10,373 bases of DNA, from contig QUTJ01031209.1 of the NCBI GenBank assembly GCA_003573635.1, positions 1 to 10,373 of the forward strand, in the 5' to 3' direction. Below are positions 1 through 8,800 of this stretch, one piece after another. The translations under genes were made by a program, and so were the position numbers. Within the stretch, counting starts at the first letter, position 1. Every line of letters begins with the position of its first letter. The notes beneath the pieces were generated by a model. It had not been told where the DNA came from. It was given only the letters and a program-made list of their open reading frames with translations, and searched no databases. This DNA is from Goniomonas avonlea. Its lineage: Eukaryota; Cryptophyceae; Goniomonadida; Goniomonadaceae.

Positions 1-39
<39 letters not shown>
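1..39. repeat. (GA)n dinucleotide tract
   Basis: An uninterrupted GA microsatellite occupies the first 39 bases and probably continues upstream of the window. It may simply mark a contig edge. GA-rich low-complexity DNA recurs at the other end of the window (9864-9910 and 10184-10350), so the single gene is flanked by purine-rich repeats on both sides. Confidence 0.95.
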
Positions 40-40
<1 letters not shown>

Positions 41-51
41 ATCGTCATAGA

Positions 52-93
52 CCTCGATCGAGGGGTTTAGGGGTTTTGGGTTTTGGTTTTGGG
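52..93. other. 12-base palindrome followed by a G/T-rich, G-quadruplex-capable run
   Basis: CCTCGATCGAGG at 52-63 is a perfect palindrome. It runs into a G/T tract with G runs at 62-65, 70-73, 78-80, 85-86 and 91-93, separated by TTTA, TTTT or similar spacers. Four of the runs are at least three G long, which is compatible with a G-quadruplex on the plus strand. The tract superficially resembles telomeric TTTAGGG or TTTTGGGG but is short and degenerate. Its role is unknown. Confidence 0.6.
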
Positions 94-126
94 TTGTGCA
101 GGCCACCCAGAGCGCCGGATCTAGTG

Positions 127-198
127 CTTCTCTCCCTCTTTCCCTTTGTCCCTCTCCTCCTCCGCCCTCTCTTTCTCTCCCTCCCTCCCCCCTCCCTT
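127..198. repeat. Polypyrimidine (CT-rich) tract
   Basis: Seventy-two bases of almost pure C and T, broken by single G residues at 148 and 164. Bases 165-198 are entirely pyrimidine. It lies about 450 bases upstream of the start codon and opposes in composition the GA tract at 1-39. Such a tract could form triplex DNA or act as a promoter element, but nothing in the sequence shows which. Confidence 0.85.
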
Positions 199-603
199 GG
201 TCCAGAGGCCAAGTTGCCCAGTCGATTGTTCTGACCACGCTGTGATGGTTTATTTTTGTCGTTTTATGTTGCCAAAGTTGTAGAGTTGTTTTTGGAAGAT
301 GCAAAAAATCGTTTCATTTTGGATCAAAACGTGTTTCGCCCTTCCTGGGCCCGGAGAACACGTCCCTGTCTTCCATGGACTCCCAGTTTCCTTCCAGCTC
401 TGGCTGCCATGCGCCGGCAAGGCCTTGGTCAGGAATCACACCCACCAGCCCATGAAATTTCCTGAATATGTTCGCTGTTTTAAGTTTTGATAGGCTCGTG
501 CCATTGATTACAGCAATTTGTGATCGCAAAAGAGCGAACAGGCGCTTGTTTCCTTCTTTGCACTACGGCTTTTGAAAAGGGGCAAACGAGGGGAACTCCA
601 AAC
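199..603. other. Upstream region without a supported gene
   Basis: No protein family, RNA gene or clear core promoter motif is recognised here. Short open frames exist on both strands (for example 256-465 plus, 314-529 minus), but they lack homology, compositional signal or partners. The region is taken as promoter and 5' untranslated sequence of the following gene; the transcription start is not identifiable. Confidence 0.5.
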
Positions 604-639
604 ATGGTGAAGTGGTGCGCTGACACAAACAAACAGTGA
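604..639 (+). promoter_or_regulatory. Short upstream ORF (11 codons) before the main start
   Basis: An ATG at 604 opens an 11-codon frame ending in TGA at 637-639, 12 bases before the ATG at 652 and in the same frame. If the 5' untranslated region includes it, it would be a classical uORF that could lower translation of the main protein. The in-frame TGA also supports 652 as the true start, because no in-frame ATG between the TGA and 652 can extend the protein. Confidence 0.4.
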
Positions 640-651
640 CACAGACACGAT

Positions 652-714
652 ATGAAGTATGCGGTTCTTGTGTTGATCATTTGTGTCTCAGCTGGTTGCT
701 CCCCGTCGTTTGCG
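652..714 (+). other. Signal peptide
   Basis: Residues 1-21 have the classic form: a Met-Lys start, a hydrophobic core (AVLVLIICV) and a small-residue cleavage region ending Ser-Phe-Ala, predicting cut after Ala21. An in-frame stop just upstream and this N terminus together fix the start at 652. It directs the protein into the secretory pathway, which is unusual for a filamin-repeat protein. Confidence 0.85.
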
Positions 715-2813
715 ATCTCGTTGACCACGCCTGCTGTCGACTCAGTGGTGCTCACGACCGATAATTCCGTGACCAGTGCTTCAGTGGATTTGCCGACCAC
801 TCCCGCAGTTGATGCCACCACGGCTTCGGTTGTCCTTACTACTGTTATCCTTGGTGAATCGTCGAGCTCAGCCACTCTACCTCTCGAGACTGCAACAGAT
901 ATGGCAACGCAGACCAGCCATTCGACCACGTTAGCTCTGGGGACTGCCACCGAACTGTCGATACCCACTACCGCTAGTACTGGTGAAGCTTCGAACCCGT
1001 TGACCACGCCGCTTGTCGACTCAGCGGTGCTCACGACCGACAATTCCGTGACCAGTGTTTCAGTGGATTTGCCGACCACTCCCGCAGTTGATGCCACCAC
1101 TGCTTCGGCTGGCCTTACCACCAATACTCTTGGTGGATCTTCGAACTCGGCCACTCTACCTCTCGAGACTGCCACCGATCTGGCAGCACAGACCAGCCAT
1201 TCGACCCCATTACCTCTGGAGACTGCCACCGAGCTGCCGGTAGCAACCGGCGTCGAGACCACTCCCATCGATGATACACCGGTTGTGCTCACGACTCCGG
1301 GATCGTCAGAGACGGTACTTCCGGAGACTGCAACGGATCAGCTGGCGACTCCAACAGTGATGGTGCCGACAACCCCGGTGCAACCAAGCACGCCGGGAAA
1401 CACGTCCGCTCCTGCCGACCCGTGTCCGTGGATCAAGCTCGTTCCGAAGCAAGAAACCGGTTTTCTTGACGAGGCATGTTCGTGGATCAGCCGCACTTTC
1501 CGTGGTCCCACCAAGATGCCACTTGGGAGACTTGTAGTAACAACAAATGGACCATATACAGTATCACATATTATTTACTCATCACCAAACGTAATGGAAA
1601 GAGAGGACAGTTTCCCAATTTTCAAGGGGTTGAACTCTCGTACTCATGGTCCGATGGACACTTGGAATCAAGTGCAGTGTCTCACCGGCATAGCATACGA
1701 CAATCGCACCATCCTGTCACGGACATACTTTGAGGATCAGTCTCCCGTCATGATGTTGAAGTTGAATCAAGACAGAACAGTGCGAAGTCTCTCTGTGATG
1801 CGGACAGATGTCTCCGGACTGAAGTGGAAGGACGAGGTTTTGATTGTTGATAGTTCGTATTTGTTTGAGTATGGCACTAGTCTGTCAGCTCTGCGGGCAC
1901 TGGATGGAGTATTGTTCGACGGGACACGTGTGCTGCGGCGGTGGTACCTGCGCGGTGACGGCCGGACTCCCGCACTCGATGTGGAACTTGGTGACGCCAA
2001 GCAAGGGGGTACTGGTGTCATCAGTGGTGTGCGGCTGTGGTACGCTCACAGTAACCCCTCCGGTGACAATTTAACCTCCGTGGGGCCGACTGTGGACGGC
2101 GCTCCCGGCTGCACAGAAGCCCAGGGCCGATTTTTGTACTCGGAGTCCTTCACCGGTGTGGGGTTGGGTGTGGGGCCGCAGCAGTCCCAGACCACTTGTT
2201 CGCATGCCCGGACTGCCGCCGACTCAGATGCCACAGCCGCGGCCGCAACGGGCAGAGCCGCGTGTCAAGCCCAGGACGCGCGGCACATTTTCCATTCTGC
2301 TTCTTTTGTGCTCGGGTCGCCCACGCAGTGCGTTGGGAATGGCGTGGGACAGCCGCCCATGGTGGTCCTGCGTAAGGTGTACGTGTGCTGTGGAATTGTT
2401 CGGACCACCCCGCCGCCCACCACGCCGACCACCACCACGCCGTTTGCTACCACAGCGTTGAACGTGACCCACAACAGCTCCAGCTCCACGACCAACAGCA
2501 GCTGGTGGATGGGAAATTTCACTACCACCAGGGGCAATACAACACCGCCGCAAACGACCACAGTCGCTCCCACCACCCCCCGCCCTCCACTGATTTGCCC
2601 CAGTGGCTTGCTCTACGACGTCAATGATGTGCCAGATCTGCATTCACTGACGTTCAACGCCTACGAGGCCGCCAGCTTCTCCGTGACAAGGAGACAGCCG
2701 CTCGAGCTGGGCGGCGGGCTGATGCAAGTCCTGCACGGTGACCCCACCGTGCCCTTGTTGGGCCTGCGCCGCAGTGTCTTTTTCCCTGACTCGTCTCTGC
2801 GCCTGGCCACCAG
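652..2813 (+). CDS. Exon 1: signal peptide, mucin-like region, first unrecognised module, linker, start of second module
   Basis: Contains residues 1-720 plus two bases of codon 721. The open frame runs on to a stop at 2878-2880, but after about 2813 the sequence turns G/T-rich and non-coding in character. CAG|GTTGGT at 2813/2814 is the chosen donor; TTG|GTGCAT at 2817/2818 is the alternative. The long minus-strand open frames across this exon are antisense shadows of the Thr-rich repeats. Confidence 0.8.
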
Positions 2814-5800
2814 GTTGGTGCATGTTTTGTTGCTCAAGGCACTCCATCCGCATGTAGTTTCTTTGCGCTCGACATGTTGATGCTTGTTCGTTTATGTTCT
2901 GACGGCTGTGTTGAGATGGTGTGCGCTGAGTGCGTGTCTGGGGTTTCGTTTTTGATGCTTGATGGAGTCCATGCTTGCTGGATTCGTCGGGTTGTTTCGA
3001 TGCTGTGTGGAGTTTGGTTTTGATGCCAGGGTGTGTAGGCCGGCTTCTGCTGGTTTGTGTGAGGGGCCCGTGTTTTGATGTTTGTGTGCGGGTTTTCCTG
3101 GCGATGCACGTGCTGGGTTTTGCTGTTGCGCGTGTGCAGGGCTTAGTCTGTGTGCTTGTGGAGGGATTTGCTGTGATCTTGCGCAGGGTTTTGTTCGCAT
3201 TGTGATGCCCGGCAGGGTGGACCTGGACAGCACCGGCGTCATCGTTGCGATCTCCGACCTGCGGTACTTGGACAACCGCGACCTCGCATGCGTTGACGCG
3301 TACAAGTTGCTTGATCTGTGGCGCGTCTACTCTCCAGGCTTCCGCCCTGAGCCCGGAGTTACTCACCTCGTGTCTGACCTGCACATAATTTCTCGGACAT
3401 ATGTTGATTGGTCGGGCGCGCCTGTGCTGGCACACGTGACAACAGAACGAGTGATAGACGCGGTTGTTGAGTTTGAAGCCACGTCGACGGGGGTAGTGGT
3501 GTCTTTGCAGTTCTTGAAACTTGCAACTCCAAGGCATCTGCGTGTGGCAGATTCCTACGAGGCCGTGCGCTCGCTCCCTCGTTCTCCGACACCACTGGAG
3601 CCGCTCTCGTGCACTAGGCACAGCCTTGGTGCCGGTCCTGGCGAACTGCTGGCAACTGTTTGCACTGACACGACCTGGCCATTATCGGGACTCTCTCTCT
3701 GGGTCACCGCGGTCTTTGAGGCAGAGTCCAAGGCTCAGCGCGATTATTCTGGCGCTGTCCTCGGCTCTGGTGTAACCAAGCACGCAAGGACCCCGAAGAT
3801 TGTGGTTTTGGGCATCCCCAAGGGAATTGGTGTTTACACTCGTGCTCGGTGAGCCTCATGTGGCCCTTCTGTTCTTGCCGTGGTGTGGCGGTCAAGATCT
3901 GTTGCTCGTGCTGGCGCTTGCGCTTTTGTTGCATTCTCTGCGTGTGTGCGCGTGTGCTCGTGCGGCGCGCGTGCGTGTGGCTCACTAGTGCTGCCCTTCT
4001 TGAACGCCCGCTTGACCTGCGCGTTGTGCGTGTGGCTCCCTGTTGCTGCCCTTCTTGACCTGCGCGTTGTGCGTGTGGCTCCCTGTTGCTGCCCTTCTTG
4101 ACCTGCGCGTTGTGCCTGTGGCTCCCTGTTGCTGCCCTTCTTGACCTGCGCGTTGTGCGTGTGGCTCCCTGTTGCTGCCCTTCTTGAACACCCGCTTGAC
4201 CTGCGCGTTTCCAGCATTGCTGTGGTCCAAGGTCTGACGGAGCATGGTGCTACCCCCGCCAATCTGGCCTACAGTGCCTGGACCCCCACTCTCCCGAATC
4301 TGCAAGCAATTGTGGGAAATCCTTCGGGCGTCCGAAACTTCCAAGGCACGGAGGTGTTTGGAGGCATTCGTCTCCGCTGGGAGGGACCTGTGGACTTCGG
4401 TCTCGGCACCAACAGCAATGGGTACCCGAGGGACCAGCTCGCTGGGCAGGTTGTTCGGGTGGAACGCTATACAATTTCTTACGCGCAGGATTTTGGGAGT
4501 GGACTTAAGTGGCAGGCAAAGCCGATTGTGCTGGGCCCTGCGTGGGACGAGACAACTGTGACTCTCGAACACGGGTTGATCCGCGGGCTACCGTCAGCTT
4601 TCCGCATTGTAGTAACAAACACTCAACACTTTTCCTCGCTCGACAACTTGACCTTATCCATCGACTACGGTGTGGGTGCACCCCCCGGGGCAGTCAACGC
4701 TTCCCTGTCGCGGCTATTGTACGCCTCCCGCACAATTATCGCGGGAATGCAGGCGGTGGTTGGTGTGCAAACAATTGATCGCTTTGGTGCCACTCGTGTC
4801 GACCCGCCCGACCTGGAGCTCGGCACAAATGTGGTCACAGGCCCCTCTTTTCCTCCCACAGGCAGGCCTGTCTATGTTGGAAACGGCAGCATCGAGATTT
4901 TTCAGCAGTTCACACAGTCCGGTGTGTATACACTCGCCGTCCAGTCGGTGCTTGGGCACGTGCAGGTTGCTGGGTCTCCCGTTAATCTGACGGTGGAGCA
5001 CGCAAGGGTCGCCGGGTCGGGGTCCTGGCTCACCTACCTCGGCCCCGAGCAGGCGCCCGCGGGTACCAGTCGCAAGGTACACGTCCCGTACAGCTCATCT
5101 TAGCTGTTTGCCCGCTGGTCGGGGTGTCTTTGGCGCACATGTTAGCATTTTCCTGCAACGTCGCTTCCTTACGCCTTGTCCGGACAGGTCCGCGCATCGC
5201 CGGCTGACATGTATGGAAACGTTGTTCACGGGCACGCGAGATTCCGTGCGTCGCTGCGAGACGGGACTGGGCGGTTGGTGGAGGAGCGGTCGATCACGGG
5301 GCTGCACTGGGAAGACTTGGGCGACAACCTCACCATCACCGGGCAGTACGTGCTGTCAGTTGTGTTCCTTGGTGACGACCAAGGAGGCTTGCCGGGGGAG
5401 GTGCAGGGCAGCCCGGTCCGCCTCGTCGTCTCGCCCGCGGGTCTGTCGGTGCCGTCCACCACAATGGAAATGCTTGACGGTGGTCAGCCTCCGCCGATGC
5501 TGTCCGCAGTCACAGGAAGCGACCTGCGGGTGCGACCTATGCGGACTGTGCTGGCATTGTTGCTGCCTGAGCCTCGAGCAGACTGATTATTCCTTTCCCA
5601 AGTGTTCTCCCATGTTTGTCTCTCGCAAGTTTCCCCCCCTGATTGTCCCTCTCCCAAGTTTTCCCTGCTGACCCAATCTGACGGCCGACACAGCTAAGTT
5701 TGCGGACGCGTGACAAGTACGGCAATCTCCGCAGTGCGGCGAGCGAGGCAGATTTCTTGGTGTCTCTACACGGAGGCCCTGCCCGCGTGGTGTCCGGGAC

Positions 5801-8800
5801 ATCAGTGGAGAACACGGACGGGTCTGTGAGTGTGTGGGTCTCGTGCACTCGAGCTGGTCGCTTCTCGCTGTCAGTGACTGCACACCTCACACACGTTGTC
5901 GGTTCGCCATACCCGGTGAATGTGTTGCCAGGCCCGGTGTTCGCGACCAGCAGCCTCGTGGACTTCAGTGTCGGGTTTGCTCATGGAGAGGCAGGGTCCA
6001 CCCGCAGCATCACTGTGACTCCGCGCGACCAATGGGGAAACCTTGTCACCGACGCCCACAACGCCACTTTCGTCGCAGTGGCTTCTGAATCTCGAGGTGT
6101 TATTCCTATGTCTGTGACCAGCTTCAGTGTGAGCGGACGCCCTTCCTGGACCTGGACCCGAACTGGGCTGTACCATGTTAAGGTAGTTCTTGCCGGAGTG
6201 CCGCTGCAGCCACCAGTAGAGGTTACCATTGTTCCGAGTTTTGTGTCAGCCCGCCACTCTCGTGTTTTCGTTGAGGATCCACGAATCGACTCGGTCACCA
6301 TTGTGTGGGTGCGGGTTGCGGACCTTTACGGCAACCGTCGCCCTCTCGGCTCAGAGCTCATCTACTGTGATGTGTCGCTGGGCGCAACAACCAAAGCTGT
6401 CCGTCTGCTTTCGAGCCGCATGCAGCACTACTCCGGCGGCGTGGTGCTTGGCACCGCAGGAACTTGGTTTGGGCAAGTCTCGTTCGGAGACGACTCCGCG
6501 ACGCTGCCCTTTAACTTCACAACGCAGCCCGCGCTTGGGGCAGTGGATGCCGACCGTACAGAAGCGCGTGGCTCGTGGTTGGAAGGGACGCAGGCGGCTG
6601 GCGTTGAGGGCACTCTCGTGCTGCAGTTATTCGACTCGCTCGGGTTTCGCCTCGGCAAGAAGCCAGGCGGCACGAGTTGGGGAAGTTTCACTGCAACTGT
6701 CACAGCCTCGGGCTTTGCTGGAACCCTCGACTTTGTTGACCACATGGACGGTAGTTACGAGACGGCCTTCGCGGTCACGCGTGCTGGAACGTACTCGCTC
6801 TCGCTTATGTTTGAGTCGCTGGCACTTGCACGGCCGCCGTTTTTGGTGAGAGTCGGTCCAGCGTCACCGTCTCCGAATAACACTGTCGTCGCGGGCCCTG
6901 GTCTCAACATGACAACTGCCGGAGTCCCTGCGCACCTTTTCATTGAGGCGAGAGACGAGTTCGGCAACCCCCCGGACTACACTGCTTCGGGTGCCCTGTT
7001 TCTCCCCAGGGTGCACCTGATTGCTCACGACCTGAGTGTGACGGAGGCGCAGGTGATTTACGAGGAGACAAGCCAAGGCGTGTTCGACGCCTCTTATGTC
7101 GTCACTGGAGCCGGCCGGTACTCCCTGTCAGTCTCCCTCCCACCCCTCCCGCATCAGGACTTGTGGCGGCCCGTAGCCACAGATGGCGTCGTTGTGATTG
7201 CTCAATCGGCGAAGGTGTTTCCCGCGGAGTGCTCCCTTCACGGACAGAGCAGTGTGATCGCAGGGAACACTGCTGTGCTCCATGTTGCAAAGATGGACCA
7301 GTATGGGAATGCTGTCAAGGCGGATGTCCAAAGCTTTGTGGCTTCGCTCTCTGATCTCAGTGGCAGACCATTGGCTGCTCCTACTCTTTCGAGTGCGGTC
7401 CTAGGCGAGATGAGCTACAGCGTCCTCCTCACTGTTGCTGGCGAGTACCGTGTTTCAGTGCGGGCTGCGGCGTCAGGAGAGGAAGTGCACCGCAGCCCCT
7501 TGACGCTCACCGTAGTGCCGCGTGACACCTCGGTCCTCGGCAGCAGCGTCCAGGTGGACAGCCTCAACAACGCCCAGGCACTCGCAGAGGTCCGTGTGGT
7601 TATCAACGCACGTGACGACTTCTACAACCCCCAGATCGTCGGTGGCGATGACTTTGCTGTGTATGTGGTCGGCGGCGGGTGTGGCGGCGGTCCGCGCTCG
7701 AGCTGCTCGCCCATGGCGCAGGTCGACACCGCTCTTGCCTTCAAGGGCAACGGCGTGTACCACGCAGAGTTCACTCCGCCGTGGCACGGGTGGTTCAACA
7801 TGACTGTCAGGCTGCGGAGCGAGCTGGTGCAGCACAGCAGGTTTGTCGTGAGGGTGGGGCCTGTGTCACCTGGGCACTGCGACCTGGCGGGGCAAGGGCT
7901 GCGCACTGCCACAGCGGGCGAGCCTGCCTTGTTCCGTGTGATAGCTCGGGACGGTTCTGGCGCAGCTTCCTTTGACGACAGCACCCACCTCACCGTCCAC
8001 CTCAGCTCGACCCTGGTGTCTGGCCGCACCCTCGGCCACTGTGGAGTGCTCAACCCTGACACGGCCATGTACCACTGTGCCTACACGTTGACGACCGCGG
8101 GCACGTATTCGATGAATGTGTTTCTTGGCGACTTGGTGCGCAAGGACGCGCTGCTGCCGGGGTCCCCGTTCCAAGTGCTGCTGCTCCCTGGACTGCCAAG
8201 CCCGACAACCAGCTTTGTCAACCCGCTTGCCCACGCCACGGTACGCTAATTACACCTGGTTAGCTGCCACGGTGCGCTGTCTCGACCTGAATTGCCGATC
8301 GATATGATCTTCGACCCGCCCCACGGTCTGGACTAATTTTTGGTTGTCGCAGGTGGGACAAGAGGTCAGTGCCACTGTGGTCACTCGAGACAGATTCGGC
8401 AATATTTGCCAGTATGACCTGTTTGCGCCAGCCGTGCACTTGTCTGCCCAACTCACAGGTGTGTGCGCGCGTGCGTGCGTGCGTGTATGCGTTTGGGTTC
8501 TGCCGCTGAGTAGCATGAACACCTGGAGCACTGAACACGCCGTTTGCTTAGTTCTGTGCTTGAGTCGGTTGGACACCCGAACTATGCGTTTAGAGCGTAG
8601 ACTAAACCGAAACCTGAACGAAAGTGGAGGCTGAGCTCGTCCCCCCCCATCCCGAACTAAGGCTGACTGTGCAGGCCTCAACGGGGTGTCGGTGGCATCG
8701 ACCACCACGGATAACATGGATGGCACATACACGGTGCGGTTCACTGCGGTGGTCGCGGTGCAGCACACCCTGAGCCTGCAGCTGCGCACGCACACCGGCG

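Larger units (their letters stand above)
2596..3848 (+). other. Unrecognised Cys-bearing module (B), split by intron 1
   Basis: Begins at Cys649 (ICPSG) and runs through exon 2 to about residue 931, skipping intron 1. It contains STGVIVAISDLRYL near the exon junction, Cys residues in DLACVDAY, LSCTRHS and TVCTDTT, and a C-terminal GAVLGSG followed by KIVVLGI. The order of these elements parallels module A, suggesting an ancient pair. No known family is assigned. It leads directly into the FN3-like domain. Confidence 0.4.

Noticed and set aside
62-93. Telomere repeat at the window start
   Set aside because: The T/G spacing is irregular and only about 30 bases long; internal position next to a GA tract does not support a chromosome end.
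480-1292. 270-residue open frame on the minus strand
   Set aside because: It is the antisense of the Thr-rich duplicated region: its repeated Val/Ala/Ser pattern mirrors the plus-strand repeat, and it lacks any domain or signal.
1423-2000. Discoidin (F5/8 type C) domain in module A
   Set aside because: A VSGLKWKDEVL segment resembles such domains slightly, but the order of other conserved strands and Cys is not met.
2644-3621. 325-residue open frame on the minus strand
   Set aside because: It crosses intron 1 and both flanking exons; its Thr/Gln/Lys/Arg-rich centre is just the complement of G/T-rich intron sequence.
3973-4211. Possible CRISPR array
   Set aside because: Units are directly adjacent without unique spacers, lie within an intron of a eukaryotic gene, and have no cas neighbours.
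3985-4572. Minus-strand frames with repeated QEGQQQGAT-like peptides
   Set aside because: They are translations of the 43-base minisatellite in intron 2, which is open in several frames because its period is not divisible by three.
5108-5671. 187-residue plus-strand frame rich in Cys and Arg
   Set aside because: It is the wrong frame across exon 4 and parts of introns 3 and 4; the filamin motifs are in the other frame and splice cleanly.
5700-8249. Separate gene starting at TTG 5700, or genes starting at 3082 and 8686
   Set aside because: These starts are non-ATG or lie inside introns or domains; splice phases join every piece into one protein and complete the interrupted filamin repeats.
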